Below, piece by piece: positions 7,913 through 14,905 of a stretch of DNA of 19,720 bases. The DNA comes from DATLFP01 sp035540955 (GTDB lineage: Bacteria; Actinomycetota; Acidimicrobiia; Acidimicrobiales; CADCSY01). The position numbers and the translations under genes are program-made. The first letter of the stretch is position 1; each line of letters opens with the position of its first letter. The notes beneath the pieces are model-generated. The model searched no databases, was not told the DNA's origin, and saw only the letters and a program-made list of their open reading frames with translations. The DNA is taken from NCBI GenBank assembly GCA_035540955.1, contig DATLFP010000144.1:1-19720 (forward strand), read 5' to 3'.

Positions 7913-8332
7913 ATGAGCTTTCACCCCTACGTGTTCTTCAGCGACGGCCAGTGCGCCGCCGCGTTCCGCCGCTACCACGAGGTGTTCGGCGGTGAGCTCC
8001 AGGTCATGACCAACGCGGATGTGCCGGCGGGGGTCGACCCCATGCCTGGCGCGCCACCCGAGGCCGTGATGCACGCCTCGATCCAGATCGGCGACTCGTT
8101 CCTGATGGGCTCCGACGACCCGACCGGTGACGGCGGCCCGAAGACGGGCGTCGCCGTGAGCTTCTCGGCACCCGACGAGCAGGTCGCCAAGAACGCGTTC
8201 GACGCGCTGGCGGAGGATGGCGAGGTCACGATGCCGTTCGGCGCCACCTTCTTCTCGAAGGGCTTCGGCATGTGCGTCGACCGCTTCGGCGTGAGCTGGA
8301 TGGTCGACACCCAGGGGGAGCCCGCCGGCTGA
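7913..8332 (+). CDS. PhnB-like VOC family protein (3-demethylubiquinone methyltransferase-like domain)
   Basis: A 139-residue protein with the PhnB/YjdN layout: HPYVFFSDGQCAAAFRRYHEVFGGEL at the N-terminus, VMHASIQIGDSFLMGSDD in the middle, and the paired half ending FGMCVDRFGVSWMVD. These stand-alone proteins are often labelled 3-demethylubiquinone methyltransferase-like, but they lack any methyltransferase fold and their role is mostly unknown. The ATG at 7913 follows a strong AGGGAGGA ribosome-binding site. It is divergent from the other VOC gene, with 103 bp between the starts. A large hairpin begins 35 bases beyond the stop. Confidence 0.85.
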   Translation: MSFHPYVFFSDGQCAAAFRRYHEVFGGELQVMTNADVPAGVDPMPGAPPEAVMHASIQIGDSFLMGSDDPTGDGGPKTGVAVSFSAPDEQVAKNAFDALAEDGEVTMPFGATFFSKGFGMCVDRFGVSWMVDTQGEPAG

Positions 8333-8366
8333 TCAGGGCACCGTCTGGTCGTCACGCCCGAGCCCG

Positions 8367-8417
8367 GCGTCTGGTGGTGGAACGTGTCGCCAGGCGACAT
8401 GTTCCATCATCAGACGC
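8367..8417 (+). repeat. 51-nt near-perfect hairpin, 25-base arms
   Basis: Arms 8367-8391 and 8393-8417 are complementary around position 8392, with every pair formed on the plus-strand RNA. Three of the 25 are G-U pairs (8374/8410, 8377/8407, 8384/8400), which become A-C mismatches on the minus strand. In RNA the apical loop would open to a few bases. It lies 35 bases after the PhnB-like stop and 25 bases before the acyltransferase start. There is no U-tract. It may be a transcription terminator, an mRNA-stabilising element or a dispersed palindromic repeat. Confidence 0.75.
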
Positions 8418-8442
8418 GGCGGTGAGCGGGCAGGATGGCGTG

Positions 8443-9576
8443 GTGCACGACCCTGGCGGCGAGGGCGCGGCGGCAACGATCGACCCTGAGCCGCTGGCGC
8501 CGATGTCGGGGACGGGACGGTCGCTCGGCCTCGACGTGTTCCGGGGCCTCGTCATCGCCTGGCTGCTCGTGCTGGTGCACGTGCCGACCACCGGCTGGCG
8601 CGGCCACGCCGCGTGGTTCGGGTGGGGCAACAGCGACGTCTTCTTCCCGGCGTTCCTGTTCGTGGCCGGTGCCGGGCTCGGCTTCCAGACCCGGTGGAAG
8701 CCGATGCCGTGGGCTCGCCTCGTGCGGCGGTTCGTGACCCTCGTCGTGCTCGGGCTGTTCGTGAACGCCTGGACGGCGGGCGGCGCCGACCTCACCATGC
8801 TGCGGATCCCCGGCGTGCTGCAGCGCATCGCCCTCGTGGGTCTCGCCGGCGCCGCGGTGGCCGTCGCCGTCCGGCGCCGGTGGCAGGCGGCGCTGGTCGT
8901 GGCACTGGCGCTGGCGCTGGCATGGGCGGTGGCGCTGCAGGTCAGCGCTCGGGACTGCGTCGACGGCCTGCCCCAGCCTGACGGCTGCGGCACGCTGCTC
9001 GCCGTCGACACCGCCGTCTTCGGCGAGCAGCACGTGTACCACCAGGGTCGGCTCGGTCACGACCCCGAGGGGCTGGCGTCGACCGTGGGTGCCCTCGCCA
9101 CGTTCGTCGTGGGATACGGCGCGGCCATGCTGGTGCAGTCGCTCCGGGCGCGAACGGTGTCGATCCGAGCGGGAGCGCTTCTCGCGGTCGCCGCCGGGTG
9201 GCTCGTCGTGCTGCCGCTCCTCCTCTGGTTCCAGCCGGTCGCCAAGCGGCTGTGGACGGGCTCCTTCGTGGCGATGAACGCCGCGTGGTGCCTCGCCCTG
9301 CTCGCGGCGCTCGTCTTCGCCTTCGACCGCGACCGCCACCGTGCCGTCGAACTCCTCACGTGGCCGCTCGTCGCCCTCGGTCGCAACGCGCTGGTCATCT
9401 GGACGGCGATCTTCCTGCAGCAGCCAGTGCTCGCCCGCACCACGGTCGACGGCCGGCGGCTGGGCGAGTGGTTCGTCGCCGAGCACGGCGCCGCCGCGTA
9501 CCTCGCCGTGTTCGGTGGCGGCTGGCTCGTGATCGCCATGCTCATGCACGCCGCCCGCTGGCACGTCCGACTCTGA
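8443..9576 (+). CDS. HGSNAT/NagX-like integral membrane acyltransferase (DUF5009-type)
   Basis: A multi-spanning membrane protein of about 377 residues related to heparan-alpha-glucosaminide N-acetyltransferase and bacterial NagX. Family marks are RSLGLDVFRGLVIAWLL in the first helix, GHAAWFGWGNSDVFFPAFLF (His55 matches the region of the family's catalytic His), RIPGVLQRIAL, and KRLWTGSFVAMNAAW with GRNALVIWTAIFL near the end. It probably transfers an acetyl group from cytoplasmic acetyl-CoA to a sugar on the outer face, by family analogy. The start is uncertain: the GTG at 8443 has AGGA seven bases upstream, the GTG at 8440 is adjacent, and the ATG at 8503 starts closer to the conserved fold. 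It stands alone between two hairpins, with no sugar-metabolism neighbours. Confidence 0.82.
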   Translation: MHDPGGEGAAATIDPEPLAPMSGTGRSLGLDVFRGLVIAWLLVLVHVPTTGWRGHAAWFGWGNSDVFFPAFLFVAGAGLGFQTRWKPMPWARLVRRFVTLVVLGLFVNAWTAGGADLTMLRIPGVLQRIALVGLAGAAVAVAVRRRWQAALVVALALALAWAVALQVSARDCVDGLPQPDGCGTLLAVDTAVFGEQHVYHQGRLGHDPEGLASTVGALATFVVGYGAAMLVQSLRARTVSIRAGALLAVAAGWLVVLPLLLWFQPVAKRLWTGSFVAMNAAWCLALLAALVFAFDRDRHRAVELLTWPLVALGRNALVIWTAIFLQQPVLARTTVDGRRLGEWFVAEHGAAAYLAVFGGGWLVIAMLMHAARWHVRL

Positions 9577-9595
9577 GCTCGGCAGCCCCACTCGC

Positions 9596-9642
9596 TTCTT
9601 GGAGCAGCCAGACGTGTAGAGCACGCTTGCTTGCTCCAAGAA
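9596..9642. repeat. inverted repeat hairpin downstream of the acyltransferase gene
   Basis: Perfect 11-base arms at 9596-9606 and 9632-9642 enclose a 25-base loop that holds a small inner stem (CGTG 9613-9616 with CACG 9622-9625). It begins 19 bases after the acyltransferase stop. Perfect pairing in both strands and the lack of a U-run fit a U-less, possibly bidirectional terminator. It is too short and lacks the arms needed for a tRNA. Confidence 0.6.
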
Positions 9643-9694
9643 CGCCGCCGGGAGGGGTGCGCTCGACGCCTCGCCACGATGGGATGATCTCCGC

Positions 9695-10093
9695 ATGGCT
9701 GGACGGTCGTCGACGAAGGCTGTGCTGGAGCGACTGCGGCGGATCTGCCTCGCGCTGCCCGAGGCGGAGGAGAAGCCGTTCGGCGGGCACACCGCACCCG
9801 CGTTCCGGGTGCGCGACAAGCTCTTCGTGATGACGTCCGAGGACGGCACGACGATGAACTGCAAGGGCGCGCCCGGCGCGCAGGAGGCGCTCGTCGGATC
9901 CGACCCCGACCGCTTCTTCGTCCCGCGGTACACGGGCAAGAACGGGTGGATCGGCATCCGGCTCGACGTCGAGCAGGACTGGGACGAGATCGCCGAGCTC
10001 GTCGAGGAGAGCTGGCGCCGGACCGCGCCGAAGCGGCTCGTCGCGCAGCTCGACTCGGATCCCGAGGTCAGGGGCCGGGCAGGGCGCGGTTGA
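9695..10093 (+). CDS. MmcQ/YjbR family protein
   Basis: A 132-residue YjbR-type protein (CyaY-like fold). Evidence is the CLALPEAEEKPFGGHTAPAFRV start, the DKLFVMTSED strand, the FVPRYTGKNGWIGIRLD segment and the closing EIAELVEESWRRTAPKRL. Database labels call the family DNA-binding because of its fold, but no biochemical role is established. The ATG at 9695 has no Shine-Dalgarno; a GATGAT box lies six bases upstream, a weak leaderless signature. Its last 26 bases overlap the 3' end of the convergent maleylpyruvate isomerase-like gene, so RNA from each end would be antisense to the other. Confidence 0.85.
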   Translation: MAGRSSTKAVLERLRRICLALPEAEEKPFGGHTAPAFRVRDKLFVMTSEDGTTMNCKGAPGAQEALVGSDPDRFFVPRYTGKNGWIGIRLDVEQDWDEIAELVEESWRRTAPKRLVAQLDSDPEVRGRAGRG

Positions 10094-10832
10094 AGTCGGC
10101 CGGCGCGAATGGCGCCGGCGCCCGACCCAAGAGGAGCGCCAGCAGCTCGGCGCCGGTGCCGGTGACCGTGTCGTCCACCTCGGGCGTGGCGTCGGCGGCG
10201 ACCGGCGTCGACCGCAGGAGGGGCCCGTCGACCTCGACCAGCTGGCGCACCGGCACGTCAGTGGCGACGAGCAGCCATCGGCGCCGCATCGACTCGTCGA
10301 CGGCGCGGTGGTTGGAGCGCCGGGCGTCGAGCCACTCGAGGCGCATCGGCAGCGCGTGGCGAACGAGCACGTCGCTCCACGGCCCGAGCCCGACACCGAG
10401 GTCGGTGCCGTGGACCTCGACCTCGGTGAGCCGACTCAGCAGGAGCCGGCGGAGCGGCACGGTTCCGAGGTCGGGGTTGTCGGCGGGCTCGCGGACCTCG
10501 AGCGACCAGTCGGTCACCGCCCGCCACCGGTGGTGCAGCGCGGCGCTGGCCTGCAGGAGGGACTCGACCACCGCCGCCGGCGTCTCGCCCGGCCGGGACA
10601 CGAGCGTGCCGGGCCGCTGGCGGTGGCGACCGCCGGGGTAGTACGAGGCGGGCCGCCCGGCGAGGGCGTCGTCGGTCATCCGCAGCAACGTCTCCGCCCC
10701 GAACCGCAGGTGGCAGGCGACCGTGAGCCGGCTCCAGCCCGGCAGCTCGCTCGGTGCGTCCAGGTCGGTCCGGGCCAGGGCATCGCCGACCGCCGCCGTC
10801 GCCCGCTCGACCTGCTCGAGGACGTCGTCCAC
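10068..10832 (-). CDS. maleylpyruvate isomerase-like mycothiol-dependent family protein
   Basis: A 254-residue protein with the MDMPI (DinB-like four-helix) domain. ELPGWSRLTVACHL carries His41, and LLLSRLTEVEVHGTDLG carries Glu137 and His141. The Glu-xxx-His spacing and the upstream His match the zinc ligands of the mycothiol-dependent maleylpyruvate isomerase of Corynebacterium. A C-terminal domain (about 175-250) resembles the SCP2-like/wHTH tail of this family. Some members isomerise maleylpyruvate with mycothiol as thiol cofactor; many others are uncharacterised S-transferases, so the exact reaction is open. The GTG at 10832 is the only reasonable start below the lipoprotein stop, with GATCCT six bases ahead. 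No gentisate pathway genes are nearby. Confidence 0.82.
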   Translation of the reverse strand: MDDVLEQVERATAAVGDALARTDLDAPSELPGWSRLTVACHLRFGAETLLRMTDDALAGRPASYYPGGRHRQRPGTLVSRPGETPAAVVESLLQASAALHHRWRAVTDWSLEVREPADNPDLGTVPLRRLLLSRLTEVEVHGTDLGVGLGPWSDVLVRHALPMRLEWLDARRSNHRAVDESMRRRWLLVATDVPVRQLVEVDGPLLRSTPVAADATPEVDDTVTGTGAELLALLLGRAPAPFAPADFNRALPGP

Positions 10833-10870
10833 CGGATGAGGATCGCCGACGGCAAGCCCTCCCGCGCCGT

Positions 10871-11716
10871 CTATTCCGAGCGGCAGGCCCGGAACATGCT
10901 CGCCACGAGCGCGTCCTCGACCGTCGGATGGTCCCACCACGCCGTCTCGTCGGTGCGGCTGGTCTGGCGCCAGCCGGTGTCGGTCGACGGGTCGGCGATC
11001 TGACCGAGCACCACGCTCGCCGAGAAGTAGGAGACGGTGCCGTAGTCGTCGTCCCACAGGTCGTCGGGCGCGTCCGCGGTGGAGCGCAGGTCGAACTGCA
11101 GCAGGAGGGCGTCGCCGTCGCACGCGGCATCACTGCCGAAGGCGTAGCTCGTCCCGGCGGGGACGACGCCCGGCGCTTCGGTCTCGCCGGTCAACGGGAT
11201 GCGGAGCCGGCGGCGCTCCTTCCCGGGGATCTGCGTGACGTCCACCTCGCCGGACACGGTGGTCTTCGTGTCGATGATCGGGATCGTGGCGATGGGCGCC
11301 CCCGCCGAGGTCAGCGCCTGGCAGGAGGGCGGGTAGGTCGACGGCTCCTGGAACCCGCAGGAGAGGACTCCGCCGTTGCCGGCGCGGTGGTTGAGCGTGA
11401 GGTACTGGCTGTCGACCTCGGGATCGAACCCCTCGGGGACGTCGTACAGGATCGACACGACCAGGTCGCCGCTGTCGACCAGCACGGACACCTCCGGGCA
11501 CGGGCCGGAGGTCGGCTCGCAGGTGAAGCCGATCATGACCTCGGGCGTGGTCGACTCGATGAGGTCGACCTCCGACGGCGTGTCGTCATCGTCGCTCTCG
11601 GGCACGTCGCTCTCGGGCACGTCGATCGAGGTGACCTCGGGCTCGGCGTCGGTGCATCCGGCGGTCACCAGCGTGAGGGCACCGAGAGCGAGCAGAAGGC
11701 GGCACAGGTTGCGCAT
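10871..11716 (-). CDS. hypothetical acidic secreted lipoprotein
   Basis: A 281-residue protein that I cannot assign to a family. The start MRNLCRLLLALGALTLVTAGC is a textbook lipoprotein signal (lipobox Val-Thr-Ala-Gly-Cys). A GTG nine codons upstream is possible, but the ATG at 11716 follows a TACGAC box by six bases. The mature N-terminus is strongly acidic, with a tandem VPESD-VPESD-DDD stretch encoded by two perfect 15-bp repeats. The remainder is beta-rich, with several cysteines (FTCEP, GPCPE, LSCGF, PPSCQ, ACDGD, RACRSE) that could form extracellular disulfides. It ends 38 bp before the maleylpyruvate isomerase-like gene. The likely location is the outer face of the membrane; function unknown. 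Confidence 0.75.
   Translation of the reverse strand: MRNLCRLLLALGALTLVTAGCTDAEPEVTSIDVPESDVPESDDDDTPSEVDLIESTTPEVMIGFTCEPTSGPCPEVSVLVDSGDLVVSILYDVPEGFDPEVDSQYLTLNHRAGNGGVLSCGFQEPSTYPPSCQALTSAGAPIATIPIIDTKTTVSGEVDVTQIPGKERRRLRIPLTGETEAPGVVPAGTSYAFGSDAACDGDALLLQFDLRSTADAPDDLWDDDYGTVSYFSASVVLGQIADPSTDTGWRQTSRTDETAWWDHPTVEDALVASMFRACRSE
11591..11620. repeat. two perfect tandem 15-bp repeats inside the lipoprotein gene
   Basis: The unit GTCGCTCTCGGGCAC occurs at 11591-11605 and 11606-11620 without mismatch and encodes the five-residue repeat VPESD twice in frame. Its length is a multiple of three, so copy-number change would vary the linker length without a frameshift. Confidence 0.85.
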
Positions 11717-11722
11717 GCCGGC

Positions 11723-11728
11723 GTCGTA
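11723..11728 (-). promoter_or_regulatory. candidate leaderless -10 box for the lipoprotein gene
   Basis: TACGAC on the minus strand ends six bases before the ATG at 11716. It matches the spacing seen for other boxes in this window but has C rather than T at the last position. No convincing -35 is visible. Confidence 0.35.
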
Positions 11729-11782
11729 CCGGACCCGCGTCACCCGATCGTCACCGACGCGGGGGCGGCACCACCTCGACCG

Positions 11783-12289
11783 TCACCGGATGCGGAGCAC
11801 CGCCGCCGTGCAGCGCGGCGCCGGGACGAACGCCGACGGCGGGAGCACCCGGTCGACCGTGCACCGGGCCGACCGCTCGGTCCAGCGGCGGGCGACGCCC
11901 AGCTCGACGACGAGGTCGGCGCCGACCAGGGGCACGTCGCGCTGGAGGAGGCGGCGGATCACGGCGTTGGAGCCGGCGAACGGCAGGTTGGCGACGACGC
12001 GGAACGGCCGGTGGGGAAACCACATGGTGGCGAGGTCGCGTTCGTGCACCGAGACGTTGGCCGGTGCGCGGCGGGCGAGCCGTCGGGCCAGCTTGGGGTC
12101 GCGCTCGATGGCGACGACTCGCCCGGCCCGGGCGGCGAGCAGGAAGGTGAGGGCCCCGGTGCCGGCCCCCAGGTCGAAGACGAGGTCGCCGGGTTGAACG
12201 CCGGCGGCCGCGACGAGGCGGCGCGCAGGCTCAGGCCGGAGGAAGTGCTGCCCGCGGGGTCCGGCCGCGGCACGCGGCGCCCCGGGCAC
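11783..12289 (-). CDS. short Erm/KsgA-like rRNA adenine N6-methyltransferase domain protein
   Basis: A 168-residue SAM-dependent methyltransferase of the rRNA adenine dimethylase superfamily. It shows GQHFLRPE at the N-terminus, the SAM-binding VFDLGAGTGALTFLLA (37-52), the acidic IERDP after strand 2, the catalytic NLPF at 101-104, and the PPSAFVPAPRCTAAVLRIR motif that closes the catalytic domain. Erm and KsgA proteins are usually about 260 residues: here the C-terminal helical domain is absent and about 15 residues are missing between NLPF and PPSAF (the W-P region of Erm). It may be a minimal enzyme, one with a different substrate, or a decaying gene. The GTG start at 12289 has no clear ribosome-binding site. 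Divergent from the dioxygenase gene. Confidence 0.75.
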   Translation of the reverse strand: MPGAPRAAAGPRGQHFLRPEPARRLVAAAGVQPGDLVFDLGAGTGALTFLLAARAGRVVAIERDPKLARRLARRAPANVSVHERDLATMWFPHRPFRVVANLPFAGSNAVIRRLLQRDVPLVGADLVVELGVARRWTERSARCTVDRVLPPSAFVPAPRCTAAVLRIR

Positions 12290-12326
12290 GGAAGACCATC
12301 ACGAACGGCATGGCGGCACCCTTGCC

Positions 12327-12332
12327 TAGCCT
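12327..12332 (+). promoter_or_regulatory. candidate leaderless -10 box for the dioxygenase gene
   Basis: TAGCCT ends seven bases before the GTG at 12340 and fits the TAnnnT consensus. It supports the GTG at 12340 over the ATG at 12310, which lies upstream of this box and has no ribosome-binding site. Confidence 0.45.
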
Positions 12333-12339
12333 TGGCGTC

Positions 12340-13149
12340 GTGGCAATCGATATCGCGGACGCCCAGATCGAGACGTACCGCACCGACGGCTTCTTCAAGG
12401 TCGAGCGCTTCGCCGACGAGGCCGTCGGCCGCGCCATGCTCGACGACGTCGTCGGCATCGTGCGGGCCCACGACCGGGGCGAGGCGGTCGCCCACGCGCT
12501 CATCCTTCCCGAGGCGCAGCCGGACTTCGCCGCCGGGCGCGGGGCCCAGGCCCCCGAGGACCGGATCTCCAAGGTGTTCCGGCTCCACCGGCGCCCGCCG
12601 TTCGCCGCGTTCCTGCGCACACCGGCGCTGCTGCCGATCATGACGACGCTGCTCGGCACCGACGACGTCGACTGCTTCCTGTCGCAGTTCATCTTCAAGA
12701 ACCCGGGCGCCTGGGGCCAGCCGTGGCACCAGGACTCCTACTACTTCCCGTTCGACCCGCCCCGCCCCATCGTCGGGCTGTGGCTCGCCGTCACCGGCGC
12801 CACCCTCGAGAACGGCTGCCTGCACGTGCTGCCCGGCAGCCACGCCGAGCCGGTCCACGAGCACGTGCCCGACCGCCGGCCGAGCGCCAACTACGGCTAC
12901 ATGGAGATCGTCGACCACGACATGAGCGGCGCGGTCCCGTCGCTCATGCGGCCGGGCGACCTCCTCGTGTTCGACAGCCACCTCATGCACCGGTCGACCG
13001 ACAACGTCTCGGACGGGATCCGCGCCGCCATGGTGTTCCACGTGGCGGCCGCCGGCACCGTCGACCGGACCGAGGCCGTGAAGGGCTACCCGAGCCCGGT
13101 CAACGACTGGCAGCCGCTCGTGCGGGGTGGCGCGTTCGTGTCGTCGTAG
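12340..13149 (+). CDS. phytanoyl-CoA dioxygenase (PhyH) family Fe(II)/2-oxoglutarate-dependent oxygenase
   Basis: A 269-residue PhyH-type non-haem iron oxygenase. The double-stranded beta-helix carries the iron triad His130-x-Asp132 (QPWHQDSYYF) and His217 (SHLMHRST), plus Arg228 in DGIRAA for 2-oxoglutarate. GCLHVLPGSHAEPVHEH is the usual segment between the ligands. It should hydroxylate an organic substrate with O2 and 2-oxoglutarate, releasing succinate and CO2; members range from phytanoyl-CoA to many secondary metabolites, so the substrate cannot be named. The start is taken as the GTG at 12340; an ATG at 12310 would add ten residues. It ends exactly one base before the convergent transporter gene's stop codon, with no room for a terminator. 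Confidence 0.88.
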   Translation: MAIDIADAQIETYRTDGFFKVERFADEAVGRAMLDDVVGIVRAHDRGEAVAHALILPEAQPDFAAGRGAQAPEDRISKVFRLHRRPPFAAFLRTPALLPIMTTLLGTDDVDCFLSQFIFKNPGAWGQPWHQDSYYFPFDPPRPIVGLWLAVTGATLENGCLHVLPGSHAEPVHEHVPDRRPSANYGYMEIVDHDMSGAVPSLMRPGDLLVFDSHLMHRSTDNVSDGIRAAMVFHVAAAGTVDRTEAVKGYPSPVNDWQPLVRGGAFVSS

Positions 13150-14106
13150 TCAGCGGACGAGGGCCACCGGCGCCGGCGGAGCCTGGCGGCCGACGACCGC
13201 CACCGCCGCGAGGATGAGGAGCGCGCCGGCGAAGGTGCCGATCGCCGGCGGCTCACCCTGCACGGTCCAGTCGACGGCGAAGGCGGCGATGAGCTGCGCG
13301 GCGAGCATGGCCAGCGTGGCCCGGAGCACGCCGAGGGCGGCCGTCGCCACCGCAAGGGACAGCACGACGGTCACGCCGAGGGCACCGCCGGCGTAGAGCC
13401 ATGGCTCCGACGGCAGCGACACCGGATCGATGCGCCCCGCCGCCGCGAGCACCCCGACGATGCCGGCGAGGGCGACGATGCCGACGGAAACGTTGACCGC
13501 GGTCGCGGCGACGGGATCGCCGATCGCCCGGGTGATCCGACCGTTGAAGGCCGACTGGAAGGCGAACGCGGCGCCGGCGGCGACGACGAGCGCCACGAGG
13601 GCCGGCGCGACCTCGCCCACGGGCCGGCCGGCCTGGGCGAGGACCACTGCGGTGATGGCGAGGGCGACGGCCTGCAACCGGGCTGCGGTGATCGGTCGCG
13701 CCCCGCCCGGCCCGACGCCCATGCGGTCGACGAGCAAGCCGAAGGTGATCTGCCCGGCGAAGAAGGCCACCGAGAACACGGCCACGCCGATCGTGTCGAC
13801 GGCCACCGCTCCGGCCACGACGATGATGGCGCCTCCGAGGCCGGCGGTGAGCGTCCACGAGGGCACCGGCCAGTGCCGCAGGCCGGCGAGGGTGCGTCGG
13901 CTCGCCGGTCGAAGGACGAGAGCAGCGACGACGAAGACGAGCGCGACCCCGAAGTTCACCAGGGAGGCGACGAGCGCGCTGTGGAGGCGATCACCGAGGA
14001 CGGCGTTGATCTTGGGTTGGATCGCACCGCACACGCCCGCAGCCAGCGCGATGGTGACGGCCGCGGCGGCGCGGTCGACCTCCGGAAGGCTGGACGGGTA
14101 CTTCAT
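13150..14106 (-). CDS. DMT superfamily transporter, YdcZ/DUF606 type
   Basis: A 318-residue, about ten-helix membrane protein built of two related halves of about 150 residues, as in fused DUF606 (YdcZ-like) members of the drug/metabolite transporter superfamily. The first half begins with the typical AAGVCGAIQPKINAVLGDRLHSALVASLVNFGVAL (small residues, QPxxNxxLG), echoed in the second half by AFAFQSAFNGRITRAIGDPVAATAVNVSVG. The substrate is unknown. It lies 37 bp downstream of the ABC permease gene on the same strand, with a short GC hairpin between, and could be either independently transcribed or part of the exporter operon. Confidence 0.83.
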   Translation of the reverse strand: MKYPSSLPEVDRAAAAVTIALAAGVCGAIQPKINAVLGDRLHSALVASLVNFGVALVFVVAALVLRPASRRTLAGLRHWPVPSWTLTAGLGGAIIVVAGAVAVDTIGVAVFSVAFFAGQITFGLLVDRMGVGPGGARPITAARLQAVALAITAVVLAQAGRPVGEVAPALVALVVAAGAAFAFQSAFNGRITRAIGDPVAATAVNVSVGIVALAGIVGVLAAAGRIDPVSLPSEPWLYAGGALGVTVVLSLAVATAALGVLRATLAMLAAQLIAAFAVDWTVQGEPPAIGTFAGALLILAAVAVVGRQAPPAPVALVR

Positions 14107-14121
14107 CGAAGACCGAACTCT

Positions 14122-14136
14122 CGCGCGGTTCGCGCG
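14122..14136. other. small GC hairpin between ABC permease and DMT transporter genes
   Basis: CGCGCG at 14122-14127 and again at 14131-14136 can pair across a three-base loop. It fills most of the 37-bp gap. The stem is only six pairs and has no U-run, so it may pause or partly terminate transcription but could also be chance in such GC-rich DNA. Confidence 0.35.
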
Positions 14137-14143
14137 TCCGGCA

Positions 14144-14905
14144 TCAGCGCACCCGGCTGACGCTCCGCCAGGTGACGACCATCCCGAACGTGCACCAGGC
14201 GGCGAGCACGAGGAGAGCCGACCCCACGTCGGTCTCGATCCCGCCGACCAACGTGGCTCGCACGAGGTCGGCCATGGAGGCGATGGGAAGGACCTGATGC
14301 ACGGCCTGGAGCCAGCCCGGCAGGCGCTCGGCCGGGAAGTTGACCGGCGAGAAGAGCAGCACCGAGATGAGCACGAAGTTCGTGAAGAGGTTGGTGGTCT
14401 GCTGCGACGGTGAGCGGAGTCCGATGGCGGCGCCGACGGCGGTGGCGGTCACGAGCACCAGGATCACGGCGGGGACGACGAGCAGCGAGATGCGCAGGTC
14501 GAAGTCGAACCGGATCGACGTGATGACCAGCGAGAGGGTCATCCCCGGCAGCATCGCCAGCCCCCAGATCGCGAGCTCGGCGAGGAGGTACACGAGCCGC
14601 GGGAACGGCAGCGCCCACAGGTAGTCGAGGGCGCCGGTCACCTTCGCCTCGGTCATCATCCCCGGGACCATGGCGATGGCGACGATCAGGAGGTTGATGA
14701 GGAAGGCGCCGGTGGCGAGGTAGGCGCCGGCCCGGCTGTCGAGGTTCGGGATGAGGAAGCCGAGTCCCACCGCCGTGCCGGTGGCGAACAGCACCTGGGC
14801 GACGACGATCTGGGGCAGCTCCTTGCCGAGCTGAGCGACCCGCCAGCGGCAGAGGATGCCGAAGGCGCGGGCCGGTGATGCCGGGCGGACGTCGGTGGGG
14901 ATCAT
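14144..14905 (-). CDS. ABC-2 type transporter permease
   Basis: A 253-residue membrane protein with six predicted helices (about 30-54, 63-85, 105-135, 140-165, 170-190 and 228-248), the size and shape of an ABC-2 exporter permease. The GMMTEAKVTGALDYLWALPFPRLVYLLAE segment after helix 2 is the usual cytoplasmic coupling region, and LFSPVNFPAERLPGWLQAVHQVLPIASMADLVRATLVGG is the characteristic extracytoplasmic re-entrant stretch. The ATG overlaps the ATPase stop as ATGA, and GAGGAGGTG lies six bases upstream. It should form a homodimeric channel with the preceding ATPase and export a hydrophobic compound or drug; this is family inference. Confidence 0.87.
   Translation of the reverse strand: MIPTDVRPASPARAFGILCRWRVAQLGKELPQIVVAQVLFATGTAVGLGFLIPNLDSRAGAYLATGAFLINLLIVAIAMVPGMMTEAKVTGALDYLWALPFPRLVYLLAELAIWGLAMLPGMTLSLVITSIRFDFDLRISLLVVPAVILVLVTATAVGAAIGLRSPSQQTTNLFTNFVLISVLLFSPVNFPAERLPGWLQAVHQVLPIASMADLVRATLVGGIETDVGSALLVLAAWCTFGMVVTWRSVSRVR

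Noticed and set aside
8367..8417. Standard intrinsic terminator
   Set aside because: The stem is strong but it is followed by GC-rich sequence without a U-run, so only a structural element is claimed.
9596..9642. tRNA-like fold suggested by TTGGAGC and GCTCCAA ends
   Set aside because: Only 47 bases long, no D, anticodon or T arm and no TTC motif; a simple hairpin explains it.
8410..9957. Minus-strand open frame of about 515 codons
   Set aside because: It is antisense to the membrane acyltransferase and crosses the hairpin and intergenic region; charged low-complexity translation.
11751..12023. Frameshift restoring the missing C-terminal domain of the Erm-like protein
   Set aside because: The alternative frame extends only about 30 bases beyond the stop and gives Pro/Arg-rich sequence, not the helical domain; the gene is short, not visibly frameshifted.
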